Shown: positions 1-10,284 of the stretch, in pieces
Layout of the letters: the number at the start of each line of letters is the position of its first letter
Numbering within the stretch: position 1 is the stretch's first letter
Assembly (NCBI RefSeq): GCF_958298935.1
Contig: NC_084924.1
Coordinates: forward strand, 23,223,819-23,287,818
From: Phragmites australis
Taxonomy: Eukaryota > Streptophyta > Magnoliopsida > Poales > Poaceae
Length of the DNA stretch: 64,000 bases
Reading direction: 5' to 3'
The notes under the pieces: generated by a model
What the model was told of the DNA's origin: nothing
The model's input: only the letters and a program-made list of their open reading frames with translations
Databases searched by the model: none
Made by a program: the position numbers and the translations under genes

Positions 1-1099
1 CTATGAGTATTTCTTGTGTTGCTAAAAGGATTCATCCCATCTGTACTCAACCCGAATCTTATATTCCTCACTTCATCTCTCAATTCCTTGTATTTTGAAT
101 CAAATCTCCTTCATTGCATTCCATCAGCAGGGTGTCTAAGTATTCCATCTTTCTTCCACTGTTCGGCAAGCCATCACATCACCTCGGCGTTCGCTTTGCT
201 AGCAAACAATTCTTCAAACAGGGAATTATAGGGAAATACCAAACCACCTTAATGTGGGGTCTTTTCTTCTTTCTCTCCACCCCCACACCATCGCTCTCCA
301 TATCATCAACATTGCGCTTGTACCATGGTGCATTGCAAATGTGACATGTTTCCAAGTCTGCATCCTTACCGCGAAATAACATGCAGTCGTTTCAACATGC
401 ATGTATTTTCTCTACTTCCAATCCTAATGGGTAGACAACCTGCTTGGCATGGTACGTATTTTTGGGCAACACGTTCCCCCTTGGAAGCAATTTCCTCAAG
501 AATTATAATAATTCATTGAAACCCTTATCGGCCCAACTATTGCTAGCCTTCATTTGCATCAGTGTCAGCACCACATGCAACTTGTTGTGATCATCTTTAC
601 GATTTGAGTAAACTGGTGTTTTAGAGTCCTCTACCAAACACTGGAACTTTTAATGTTGTATTTTACTAGTGAAGTCCCCCTCCTCATTGTGCAACATTTG
701 CCCTAAGATGTATCCATTCTTGCCAACAAAAGTGTCCCCTCCATCCTTCTCAACAAAAGTGTCTTCAAATGTTGACATATCAAAGTCTTTGTTAGCCATC
801 ATATCGTTGCTTATGTCTTCTTCGACTGTTGGTTGCCCTTCACGCACAACATCTTCAAGTTCACCATACTCAGTCCAACAGGTATAGCCAGCCTTGAAAC
901 CCCTACGAATCAAGTGTGCATGGATTTGTTTTATGTTTGAAAACTGCTTCTCGTTCTTGCAGTCAACACACGAATAACATATATAGTGATCGACACACTT
1001 CTTTTTTGGCTTGTTGTACAGTGCGGCAACCCTTAGAAAATCCTCAATGCCAACAAAGAACTCTGGCCCTCGATCCTTGTACATCCACGACTGGTCCAT
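1..1099 (-). pseudogene. CACTA (En/Spm) TNP2-type transposase, 5' part, decayed
   Basis: The minus strand reads from an ATG at 1099 through a transposase-associated N-terminal domain (opening DQSWMYKDRGPEF, then CVDCKN and HLIRRGFKAGYT), then into the TNP2 core (PLGLEVEKIHAC, YKRNVDDM, VVWYFPIIP). All pieces to about 182 lie in one frame but are broken by stops at 650-652, 503-505, 392-394 and 179-181. Near 182 the homology moves to another frame (KKDGILRHPADGMQ, a stop, then RRFDSKYKELRDEVRN) and runs off the left edge. TNP2 cuts and pastes CACTA elements in the nucleus; this copy cannot encode it. The subterminal repeats at 2.07-2.26 kb would be the 5' arm of the same element. Family seen in sequence; same-element link inferred. 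Confidence 0.85.
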
Positions 1100-2065
1100 C
1101 TACAATTCATTATAATTAAACACATTCAACTTATAATCATTCAATATTTCAAAATTTTGAACCAATTCATTGAATTACCTCGTATCCTCATTGGTCCCAT
1201 TTTGAGGGCCCATCTTCTTCCAGTACTTGGGTCGGGTCGAGGGACCCACCTTCCAAAGGCTACCATGTCCGATTGCGACCCGTGGGTGGATGTGCCATCC
1301 CTACATCATAGTATTCTATCAATTGTGTTAAATTCACTACGTTGATTAATGGACAGAGGAAATGCACTGGATTATTATTTAAATTCAACACTTTAAAAAT
1401 ATACGCAAACCACATACTAGAAAATTGAAGCTAGATTTTAGGGGTATTTGCAAATACCTCCCTAATTTTTATTCTTTGCAAGGATGCCACTCGAACAACA
1501 GTTCTAGTGGTATTTTTACAATGTTTAATGGCAATAATGGTAAGTAGTGGAAATTTGCAATTATCCATAGATTTTAATGTACGCACACCCACATCTATTT
1601 ACGTGTGACTATTAATTTACTCCTTAAATCATCTACAATGACAAAATAGCGATCTTTCTTTAATTTATATCATATTGGAGCTCTTGCTCATTCCAAAATT
1701 CAACATCATGGAATAACCATCTAAATTCAAATCTAGAGCAATATAGCAACTAAATCCAACTAAGAATCCAATGTAGATCATCTCTATACATCTAACAACG
1801 ACAAAATTGTAAGCTTTTCCTAAATTAGATCTCAATTGCATCTCTAAATCCATAACCATAGAACAATCACCAACCATCAACCCTAGAGCAATCTATCAAG
1901 CAAATCTATCTAAAAAAGAAAGATAAATCATCTTATTAACCTTAGAGCAATCGACTCCTATAAATCTTGAATCCTCCAACCATAAAGATGGCAAAAATGG
2001 CGATCGGCGCTGTTTCAGTAGGCTTGTGGTGGCCCTGGTCGCTCTTGGGGGAGAAGGTGGGCTTT
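1100..2065. other. Upstream/intron region of the CACTA transposase; no gene seen
   Basis: AT-rich sequence between the transposase start and the subterminal repeats. No coding similarity recognised on either strand. A short palindrome around GGTATTTGCAAATACC lies near 1,447. Most likely 5' leader or intron of the minus-strand transposase gene. Confidence 0.4.
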
Positions 2066-2262
2066 ATACTATAGCACCCCATCAGTGCCGGTTGGTATAT
2101 GGAGCCGGCACTAATACAAACAATCAGTGTTGGTTCGTGGTTGGAACCGGCACTGATATTGTCTTTCAATGCCAGTTCTTAGCTCCTCAGTGGTTGTTCA
2201 CGCGCGTGAGTTTAAGAACCGACATTGATACGTTAACAGTACCGGTTACTTTTGAACTGATA
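2066..2262. repeat. CACTA subterminal repeat array (5' arm)
   Basis: Short units such as CAGTGCCGGTT, GAGCCGGCACTAATA and GGAACCGGCACTGATA recur in both orientations, the usual look of CACTA subterminal transposase-binding repeats in grasses. The expected terminal CACTA inverted repeat was not found beside it, so the outer end is diverged or lost. Confidence 0.6.
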
Positions 2263-2999
2263 CTAATGACACGCTACATTACATATGCGTTTGATTGTCT
2301 ATCTTTTTAGTACTTGATTGGCTAGCTCATGAAGAACGGAATAGGAATGAAGCTTTATTGTCCTGCAATACTTTTTTATATTCATGTACGTCGATGGCTT
2401 ACTTGTTTGAAGCGTCTATATCAACAACTTCTTAGCTATGGTAGTTACTAATAATCATGAGGACATGGTGTTGGCTCTTGCTCAGTGGTGGAGCCAGGAT
2501 CTCATCACTGGGTCTGTCCACTACCATGCACCATGTGTGCTCACCCGCCATCACCACTCGCGAGAGCCCAGAGGGATGAGGTGGTCCGACCGCTCGATCG
2601 CAGCATGTGCATGTGCCTACTGCCGCCACTTGCCACTCGGCAGAGCCTAGAGGGATGAGGGTTAGACTTGATTGCAATGGACTAACTTGATTTGGACTTA
2701 GAAAGTAGTCTTCTTGATTGTAACAAGCTTGTGTGAGCTACATAGTTATGTTTTTTTGGCTAAAATCTAGGGTGGTTCTGGGCCTACCGAAACTACTCTT
2801 CGAATCTGCCCATTTTTGTGCTATGCCACCTCGTATGTAGTCCTCAGTAAAAATAATAATAATAATAATAATAATGTATGTTAGATGCAGATGATAGCTG
2901 CAATCAATTGCATGCATGTAATTGATTCATGCAGCCAGCGAATTTTAAATATAATACAAGTAATGAAAATATTGGTAACTATGACAATGCCGAAGAAAT
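2263..2999. other. Intergenic; no gene recognised, one AAT microsatellite
   Basis: No recognisable coding sequence. Open frames at 2,432-2,677 overlap on both strands and resemble nothing known. An AAT trinucleotide run is at 2,852-2,875. Confidence 0.5.
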
Positions 3000-3262
3000 A
3001 GTAAAAGTAGACAAAATTACACAGATGGTTTCCTAGTATCTAACACTGATAAAATACCCATAGACGGTTGCTAAGCAGACATATTTGCATCATGACCGGC
3101 CATCTGAGTATGCTAGAACTCCCATACGGTTTTTACAAATATGTCTGTTTCTATCATACAGACACAGATGAATTTTAGAAAAACTTGTCTGTGATATTTT
3201 CACAGACAGATCCAATGGATTACTATAATAAACCGTCTATAGTTGAAGACCCAGGGACTGTT
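3000..3262. repeat. CACTA-like subterminal array (CAGACGGTT type), left arm
   Basis: Repeated, variably oriented units related to ACAGATGGTT, AGACGGTT, CACAGACAGAT and AACCGTCTATAG. The same motif family recurs at 12.84-13.15 kb. Together they look like two arms of one CACTA element, now separated by about 9.5 kb of inserted retrotransposons. No intact terminal CACTA was found. Confidence 0.5.
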
Positions 3263-3560
3263 TTAAATTGGACCCCTCGCTCTCCACATCCAACTACCCC
3301 TTTTTACAAACCGCTCATCTCCCTCACTAACGCGATGAGAAGTTCATCTCCCTCGCTCTTCTCGTTGCCATCTGATCCCCTTCTGCAACAGTTTTTAGGG
3401 TTTTTTTTGGGAGGGTGGTTCGAGATCTGGGCTCTGAATCTTTTTTCATGCATTGAGGTGAGGTTGAATTGCATTGCAATTGTGTTAGGGTTTAATTCTG
3501 TATACAAAGTATTGTTGTTGTGCGTCCTAGATATGCATAGAATATATTATTCTCGAGTTA
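3263..3560. other. Probable CACTA inner arm; no confident gene
   Basis: Sequence rich in CTC and TTTAGGGTTTTTTTTGGG, similar in character to the 5' untranslated region of a CACTA gene. The open frame at 3,185-3,583 matches no family I recognise. Confidence 0.3.
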
Positions 3561-3699
3561 ATCTCGGAACCCTTGTATGCTAATCTGTTCGGCGAGGCAA
3601 TCTCCTCGCGCGCAAAACCCAGCCCTCGTATTCACCTTTCCGAAATAACAAAGACAAATGGTAGTCGGTGTACCGTACAGGCGGCGATCGCTGACCTAA

Positions 3700-4215
3700 G
3701 TCCTATATGGTGGGCTGTGGTGCCCGACTGGCATGGTAGTACCCCGAGCACTACCGAGACTCTGGGGTTCTCGGGTAGTCCTCCCACTCAAGCATGAGTG
3801 GTCGGGCTATTGGTGCTCGGCCTGGTCAGTCCTAACCCGAGCACCACCGAACCATGGGGACTCTTGGTTGCATTCCCGCCTGTGCACATCTTCGGTCTAT
3901 TTGTTTGAGAGGTCGCGAGGCAAAAAACGTTCATGAGTCACGGTGGGTACCGTGCTAGGTGGACTCACTTCCCGAGCAAAAGAGTTTGTGTCTATCTGTG
4001 TCTATTTGACTCAGCAGTCACGTACTTGCAAGCACCCGGGAGCTGCGCGCCCCGAGCACGGGATTCCACACGTGCGCTCGGGGGCTGGATGCTCGGGAGC
4101 CGAGTACCCCGAGCACTACCGAAACCCGAGGATCTCTGGTGGTCCTACTGCTCGAGCGCGAGTGGCCGGGGCAACCTTGTTCTCGGGGGGTAAACTGCCG
4201 GTGCTCGGCCTTGTC
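3700..4215. repeat. GC-rich imperfect repeats upstream of the extra ORF
   Basis: Two related blocks (about 3,720-3,880 and 4,080-4,215) share phrases such as CCCCGAGCACTACCGA, GAGTGG(T/C)CGGG and GGTGCTCGGCCT(G/T)GTCAGT. They correspond to the repetitive spacer Tat elements carry between pol and the antisense gene. Frames here are byproducts of base composition. Confidence 0.55.
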
Positions 4216-4397
4216 AGTGCCTCTCGGGACATCAGTACAAACAAACTCAAGGAAGAAGAAGTACAAAATGGAGTTCCATTCCAAGGACGGCTTCTTATAT
4301 ACTGAAAGGAGCCAATCAGCAGGTAATCACTCCCATAATTACAACTTTCAAAAAAAAAGAGAGAAAACCCCTAACTTATTATAGGCTAAGGAGGAGG

Positions 4398-5100
4398 TCA
4401 CGCATCATCGCCGCTATCACCGCTCAGGCCCGGCTCCCACACCAAAAATTCCGCCACCTTGGTGGCAACATCGCGGACGGCTACCCGAGCGCCGGCTTCC
4501 TCCGCCTCAACCACGCCCTGTCGGGCTGGCTCCAGCGGGAAGGCGGGGTCTCGGCTGTGATAGAAGGTGAGAATGTGCTCGGCCACACCCTGGACAGCGG
4601 CGGGGAGAGCCTCGAGGCGCCGGGCAATCTCCGAGAATCCAACGGCAAGATGGCCTAGCGTATCCAACCCTTGGGAACCCATAGACACGGACTCGAGCCC
4701 GGCCGCCTCCAGGGAGCCCCGCGCCTGCCGAAGGACATCCTGCATCATCGCCTTAACATTCGTCCGCTCTTCGTAGATGGCATCAAGATCCTCCTTGGCT
4801 TTCTTCAGCCAAGCTTCAAGACCTTTGCCGCTGGCGGTGTTGGCTGGGACGTCCTTCACAGCCCGTGCCTCCTAGAGTTGGGCAGCCACCTCGGTGCAGG
4901 CCCGCTCTAGTTGCTCGGCCCGGGCATCTCTCGCCTCATCATCGCCTTCCTCGAAAGTCGAAAGGGTACGCGCCCTTTCGGCTCCTCCTTGGGCTATACC
5001 AAGAGCTTGGGCCTCAAAATTGCAAGGCCCGTAAAGATTTCGGTACCGGGCGACAAAAGCCACGTGGAACCAATGCTGCGATCGGCCTTGAAGAATTAGG
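4398..5100 (-). pseudogene. Antisense extra ORF of Tat element, C-terminal coiled-coil half
   Basis: The minus strand encodes an Ala/Glu-rich, coiled-coil-like segment (ERARTLSTFEEGDDEARD, then LEAWLKKAKEDLDAIYEER), ending SGDSGDDA with a stop at 4,398. A TAG at 4,872-4,874 interrupts the frame between CTEVAAQL and EARAVKDV. Proteins of this type accompany Tat retrotransposons and usually begin with the putative gypsy-type transposase domain (PF04195), which is missing here. Function of the family is not established. The longer upstream open frame on this strand (to 5,567) runs through LTR tandem repeats and is not counted as gene. The equivalent, more complete gene is at 58.9-62.3 kb. Confidence 0.6.
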
Positions 5101-5249
5101 GACCCACCCTCAGTCTCTAGACCATCGCCTACCCATGGGACCGGGGGCTGCTGTCGGTGATTTGGGATCCAGGGGTTCCCGACTCCCGAGGCCAGGACAG
5201 CGCAGTGCCACATGATGCCTTCCCTTGTGGACCATCTCCTCGAGAGCCC

Positions 5250-5570
5250 AAGGAAAGCCAAGTCTGAGAGCGGGTGCTCAGGGCCAAGAACAGTTGGTCC
5301 CCGAGTATCCAGAGTGCCCCGAGGACCCGAGGGAAGCCTAGTCTGGGAGCAGGCGCTCGGGACCAAGAACAGTTGGTCCCCGAGTACCCAGAGTGCCCTG
5401 AGGACCCGAGGGAAGCCAGGTCCAGGAGCGGACGCTTGGGGCCAAGAACAGTTGCTCCCCGAGCACCCAGAGTGCCCCGAGGACCTGGGGGAAGCAAGGT
5501 CTGGGAGTGGGCGCTCGGGGCCAAGAACAGTTGGTCCCCGAGCACCCAGAGAGTCCCGAGCACCCATCTA
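5250..5570 (+). repeat. 79-bp tandem repeat inside the Tat-1 LTR, about 4 copies
   Basis: The phrase CCAAGAACAGTTG recurs at 5,284, 5,363, 5,442 and 5,521, giving an exact 79-bp period. It lies in the U3 part, upstream of the TATA box, where tandem repeats are common in plant LTRs. Open frames on both strands here are products of the repeat. Confidence 0.85.
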
Positions 5571-6082
5571 GCCCCATGCCGGTGGAACCTGTAGGGACTC
5601 CACAATGATGTGTCGACCGGTGGGAGGCCCAAAGCCACATTTAATGGGGAGCGTGGATGGTCACATGCAGCCACTTTCCCCCCACGCCTGCCGTACTAAA
5701 TATGCCAGTCCCTGCCGCCGCCTGGCAGGAAGGCGTGGGCACAATTAATGCGATGGGTCCCATCGCATGTCCCCTCGCGGGGCCCATGAAGGAAGGCGGT
5801 TTGAAGATATCTTTGATGGGAACGAGGCTTATCACCCTATCACATCAGACCGCAGCAGACCTTCTCTACCCAAACGGGCATGAGAGAGTACTCAGAGGCT
5901 GGCCGGTGGGCGCCCCTGCGCCTGCTAAAGCTGGAATACGAAGACCAATGGAATCATCCGAGGGATATTTTTTTAAACCACTGTAACATCAACTGTAGAC
6001 CAATGATGGTCACTTTCCATTTATTGTTTAAGGGAACTTGTGCCCTCGTTCTGGGCACTTCCTGAAGGGCCTCCCCCCGGTA

Positions 6083-6090
6083 GATAAAAG
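6083..6090 (+). promoter_or_regulatory. TATA-like box of the Tat-1 LTR
   Basis: GATAAAAG in a GC-rich context, about 930 bp into the LTR and 330 bp before its end, plausible for a U3/R boundary. Position-based inference only. Confidence 0.4.
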
Positions 6091-6422
6091 GGGGGGAGGG
6101 AGCACCTTGTAACACACGGCCGATAGAACAGCAGAAGCTAAAAATAGAAAAAAGGATCCGAGGATCGATAGAGATCCAGAAAAAGGCATTTGAAGAGCAT
6201 TGATAACATACTAAACACACAGGAGTAGGGTATTACGCCTCCGTGCGGCCTGAACCTGTCTAAACCCTTGGTGCATTTATTTCTACCAGCTGACGATGAT
6301 CCATCCTGCCTAAGTCCTACACGCATTAACCCCACGTACGAGGTAGTTCCAGGCACAGCCCCCCGGTCGAATCTCGAAGGGGAACCCTCAGGATCCTTGC
6401 TCGCGGTGTTCATCCACCGACA

Positions 6423-6592
6423 GTGGCCATAAGGTTCCCGTTCCCCCTGGCTAGGGGGGGGGTTGTTGGTGCCGCTGCGTATAGCCGGCTAGACTGCCGC
6501 GCCGGCGTGACTGGGGGGTCGGCCGCCACCGATGCGGCCTTGGTGGTCTTCTTCTTGGGTGGCATGCTACCTCTCTTAGCACTTTTGTGTTC
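6423..6592 (-). pseudogene. Fragment of a retrotransposon ORF start (MPPKKKTT...)
   Basis: On the minus strand an ATG at 6,565 opens a short basic, Ala/Pro-rich frame (MPPKKKTTKAAS, then SSRLYAAAPTTPP) that ends at a stop and then meets the end of the Tat-1 LTR. A basic low-complexity start of this kind is usual for gag or extra ORFs of Tat-like elements. It is a fragment left between two LTR ends; gag versus extra ORF is unresolved. Confidence 0.35.
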
Positions 6593-6657
6593 GAGTCTCC
6601 TCCTTAGAAGAAACTCTCACCGTACTTGCTGGGGCAATACGAACTCTTGCTCCAACA
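6593..6657 (+). repeat. 65-bp remnant of a second LTR family (3' end)
   Basis: The stretch from GAGTCTCCTCCTTAGAAGAA to CTTGCTCCAA nearly duplicates 49,063-49,127, the end of the LTR that begins at 47,931. In this copy it finishes CTCCAACA, a canonical CA end, and abuts Tekay-like coding sequence. It is a truncated LTR tip inserted into that element. Confidence 0.7.
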
Positions 6658-6658
6658 A

Positions 6659-6742
6659 TCTCCAAGTTTGCAAGGAATCCCTCCGGTACCATTTCGACTC
6701 CAAGTTTGCAAGAAATCCCTCCGGAACCATTTCGACTCCAAG
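6659..6742. repeat. Short tandem duplication at the Tekay-A break
   Basis: The phrase CTCCAAGTTTGCAAG(G/A)AATCCC occurs twice, beginning at 6,659 and about 6,702, each followed by TCCGG(T/A)ACCATTTCGA. On the minus strand this duplicates codons of the linker between RNase H and integrase. Confidence 0.6.
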
Positions 6743-8170
6743 CCTTCGAAATTCATCACAAAGTGTTAATTTCTGGGCTTGACAATAAGACAATTGCATC
6801 GAGCCTTTTGACTCAATGCATCGGCTATCACATTCGCCTTGCTGGGATGATGATGAACTTCTAGCTCATAGTCTTTGACTAACTCGAGCCATCTTTTCTG
6901 TCTCATGTTCAGATTAGCTTGAGTGAAGATGTATTTGAGACTTTTGTGGTTCGTATAGATACGACACACATTTCCTAGTAGATAGTGGTGGCAAATCTTC
7001 ATAGCGTGCACAACTGTCGCAAGCTCTAAGTCATGAGTACGGTAGTTCTCTTCATGGAGCTTCAACTGTTGTGAGGCATAAGCAACAACCTGGCATTCTT
7101 GCATGAGGTCACATCCGAGCCTATGTGGGAAGCGTCACAATAGACGTCAAATCCCTTGTCCACTTTGGGTTGAGCAAGAATGGGAGCAGTCATGAGCAGT
7201 TTCTTTAAAGTTTGGAAAGCTGACTTACATTCACTCAACCCCTTGAATACACTTCCTTGCTTTAATAGCTCAGTCATTTGCTCGTTAATCTTGGAGCAGT
7301 TTTCGATGAACTGGCGGTAAAAACCTGCAAGTCCAATAAAACTTCGTAGGTCGGTAACATTCTTCGGTTGAACCCTATTAAGAACTTCTTGCACATTGGT
7401 CGGGTCAACGGCAACACTATTTTCGGATAAAAAATGCCCCAGAAAAGTAACTTCTATGAGCCAAAACTCGCACTTACTGAACTGGCATAGAGTTGGTGAT
7501 CCCGAAGTTGGCCAAGAACAACATGGAGATGCTCAGAATGTTCAATTCAGTTTTGGAGTATATAAGAATGCCATGGATGAAAACCACGGCAAATTGTCGA
7601 GTTCCACCATAAAAATGGTGTTCAACAAGTACATGAAGAATGCCGGTGCATTAGTCAATCCGGAGGAAATGACGGTGAACTCATAAAGTCCGTAATGGGT
7701 AGAGAAAGCCGCCTTTGGAATATCCTCCGGCCGGACTTTGATTTGATGATAGCCCAATCTCAAATTAATTTTAGAGAAAACTTGGGCACCGATCGATTGA
7801 TCAAACAAAATATCAATCCGAGGAATTGGATACTTGTACTTAACGGTGACATCATTCAATAGACGGTAATCAACACACATCTGAAGAGTTTGGTCTTTTC
7901 TCTTCACAAAGAGCGGCGGGCATCCCTAGGGTGAGGAGATCAGACGGAACGAAACCCTTTGAGAGCAACTCCTGAAGTTGCTTTTCAATTCTGTCGATTC
8001 ATTTGGAGGCATCTTAAAAGACCTCTTCAAAATTGGGGCTATATCGGGCATAGGCTCAATAGAGAATTCTATTGCTCGGTCAGGTGGTATTCCTGGTAGT
8101 CCTTCTAGGAAGACGTCAAGAAACTCATAGACCACCCTCTCCAAAGTAAAGAGAAATCCGCACACCACTT
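6743..8170 (-). pseudogene. Tekay-A pol: reverse transcriptase and RNase H, broken
   Basis: Reading down the minus strand: PGIPPDRAIEFSIE (pre-RT linker, about 8,080); [19 protein letters not shown] and [16 protein letters not shown] (RT fingers and palm, 7,907-7,542); RSFIGLAGFYRQFIENCSK (7,394); [13 protein letters not shown] (RNase H start); [34 protein letters not shown] and [12 protein letters not shown] (RNase H end, 7,104-6,766). The pieces lie in different frames and the RT catalytic Y-x-D-D segment is not readable between 7,542 and 7,400. The product would have been the element's reverse transcriptase. Non-functional. Confidence 0.85.
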
Positions 8171-8282
8171 GGATTCTTGAGATAAATCACCCTCTTGGTG
8201 CAATCAATAAGAGCACCATATTGAGTCAACCAATTAATCCCTAAATGACATCTACTCCTCTAGTATCTAGTAGGATCAAATT

Positions 8283-9580
8283 TGCCTAGAACCGAATGTC
8301 CTCAATGAGTATCTTGGCCTTAGGAACAACCCAGTTAGTTTGTAACTTAGCATCGGGTGGTTCAATGCGAAAAGTAGTGGGTAGGGTATCGGTGACTATA
8401 CTATTAATAAAAACATAACCCTCCTTGATGAATGAATGAGATGCACTCAAATAAAAAAGAACAACTACAGGGTGAAAATTCACAAGTAGCGTACCAACTA
8501 GCACGTTGTCATCCTCCCGAGCTTCATCGGTGGTGACGTGGTTCACTCTGCCATGCTTGGGAATGTGCACTGTCTTAGAATCTTGGGGAAGGGGTCGAGC
8601 TGACAATGATTCCCTTGGAGTAGTTGCCACTACTCCTGGCTTCGGGAAAGGGAAATCCAACAAATAGTGACCGACACAGCCACAATTGTAGCACTGGCCA
8701 TCGAGACCACCTGTCACACTCGCCTTAGAACCTGTGGGTCTCAGAGGTTGTCCTTGCGGAGAGGTGAAAGATGGGTGTTGCACTATCCACATTGGTCGTG
8801 GAGCAGTTGAAGTTGACATATGAGATGGAAGAGGTTGACTCTCCATCCGCGTACGTTGAGAGCTCCCGTCCATGGAAGGCGACGAAACCCTCTTGCGCTT
8901 CTTCTCCTCCTAGTGATTCTTCAGCTTGAACTCAACCGTGAGGGAGGTGCTCACTTGCTTATTGAAGTCAGTGAACTCATGAGCCAACAAGTGGTCTTGC
9001 ATCTTGGAAGAGAGATTGCTCACAAAGCAGTATTGCTTTCACTCATCGGTGTTGTTCTCTTTCGATGCATACTATGAAAGGTGGTTGAACGTCTGCACAT
9101 CCTCCATCACTGACTTGCCTCACTACTTGAGGTCCAGAAACTCCCACCTCTTGATCTCTATAATCCCCTTGGGAATATGATAGTCACGGAAGGCTTGGCG
9201 AAACTCCATCCAAGACACCTGGTGGTTGGCAGCATGCATGGCTAGAAAGTTGGACCACGAGGCGCTAGCAACACCATGAAGCTGATAGGTAGCGAAGAGA
9301 GCCTTCTCATTGTCCTCACTCCAGAGAAGCACGAGCTTTTGCTTGATGGTTCGGAGCCAGTGGTCAGCATCGAGAGGATCCTCAGCTCACGTGAAAGTGG
9401 CTGGCTGAGTCCTAAGGAAATCCAAGAAGTCATCCCGGCGTCCGGCCCCACCTCCTCTATGAGGGGCCGTGTTATGTACGAGAGCTTTAAGGAGAGCCAT
9501 CTGAGCTTGATAGTTTTGTTCAATTTGTAGTAAGATATCCACCATACTCGGTGGTGGAGGCGGTATAGAATTGTTTTCAT
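8283..9580 (-). pseudogene. Tekay-A gag and protease, broken
   Basis: The minus-strand frame at 8,873-8,286 has a zinc knuckle beginning CYNCGCVGHYLLD, in which the final cysteine of CX2CX4HX4C is replaced, then a protease-like segment (VVVLFYLSASHSFI) where the catalytic Asp of the usual D-S-G-A-S motif is replaced by Tyr. Upstream, 9,332-9,123 carries a gag matrix segment (EKALFATYQLHGVASASW, then WMEFRQAFRDYHIP). Frames are discontinuous, so gag assembly and proteolysis functions are lost. Confidence 0.8.
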
Positions 9581-9581
9581 T

Positions 9582-9802
9582 GGAACTCTCAGGAAGATCT
9601 CCCAGACTTTAGTGGGTTCTCATCCTATTAGTGATGGCAAAAAGAAAATTGGTGAAAGATTAAACTCAGACTTGATGGAAATGGCACCGATCGAACCCTC
9701 AAGAAGATCTCGCAGATTTTGGCAGGTTCCCATCCTATTAGAGATGGTAGAAAGAAAAATGACAAAAGGTTAAACTCCGACTTCATGGAAATGGCACCGA
9801 TC
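9582..9802. repeat. 111-bp tandem duplication in Tekay-A leader
   Basis: Two neighbouring copies (about 9,582-9,692 and 9,693-9,802) share AGAAGATCTC, TCCCATCCTATTAG(T/A)GATGG and ATGGAAATGGCACCGATCGA. They lie just upstream of gag and look like an ordinary tandem duplication. Confidence 0.75.
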
Positions 9803-10284
9803 GACCCAAGGCAAATGATGCACACTAGATCATCATAGCATAAGGAGAATGCATGATGAAAAGTGTAGTGCAACATATGCGAGAACGTAGCCTACGCCAC
9901 AACTCACAACACAGTCTGCACAAGTGTCAGCAATCAAACTACCACCTGGCAGTTAGACCGCAATCAATGCGATGGTCAAACCACTGCTTTCCTCGTGGTT
10001 AGACTACTACCTGCCTGGCGATCAGACTGCTAGGAGTCTCACATAGCAGTAGTCCGCGCCACCGCTTTCCACACACGATGAACCATTCCAACTATAAAGG
10101 TGATTCAATTCGTCGACCACGACCTTCACCTCGATACGCCTCCGAATACAATACACTTAGGGGCATAATATAACAAGTGTTTTTAGGCTACTTTATTAAA
10201 CCATGCTTTGATGTCATGCTATGAGGAATCATCAAAATAGTATTTAAATTAATCATTAGGACAATTATTTGCTTAATCACGACA
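9803..10284. other. Tekay-A leader region between gag and LTR
   Basis: No coding similarity. Contains several GGTCAGAC/GGTTAGAC-type phrases that also occur within the LTR (11.8-11.9 and 12.5-12.6 kb). A primer-binding site complementary to initiator tRNA-Met was not found, so the LTR/leader border is approximate. Confidence 0.35.

Larger units (their letters stand above)
3561..6422 (+). mobile_element. Tat-lineage Ty3/Gypsy element, 3' portion (Tat-1)
   Basis: GC-rich block ending in a well-defined LTR (5,152-6,422). Upstream are GC-rich repeats and a minus-strand extra ORF (4,398-5,100), the arrangement known from the Tat lineage, where an additional gene lies antisense between pol and the 3' LTR. 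Gag and pol are absent and the left border near 3,560 is abrupt, so the element is truncated on its 5' side. Confidence 0.6.
5152..6422 (+). mobile_element. 3' LTR of Tat-1 (1,271 bp)
   Basis: Starts TGTCGGTG at 5,152 and ends CACCGACA at 6,422, an exact 8-bp inverted terminal pair. A purine/G-rich tract (GGGACCGGGGGCTGC) lies immediately upstream at 5,137-5,151, as expected of a polypurine tract, fixing plus orientation. A TATA-like box is at 6,083-6,090. No matching 5' LTR lies in the window, so age cannot be estimated. Confidence 0.75.

Noticed and set aside
3573..4384. Short plus-strand frames in the GC-rich block
   Set aside because: They translate retrotransposon spacer repeats (CCCCGAGCACTACCGA type) and match no family.
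4872..5567. 231-codon minus frame as one protein
   Set aside because: Most of it translates the 79-bp LTR tandem repeats; only the part below about 5,100 resembles the Tat extra gene.
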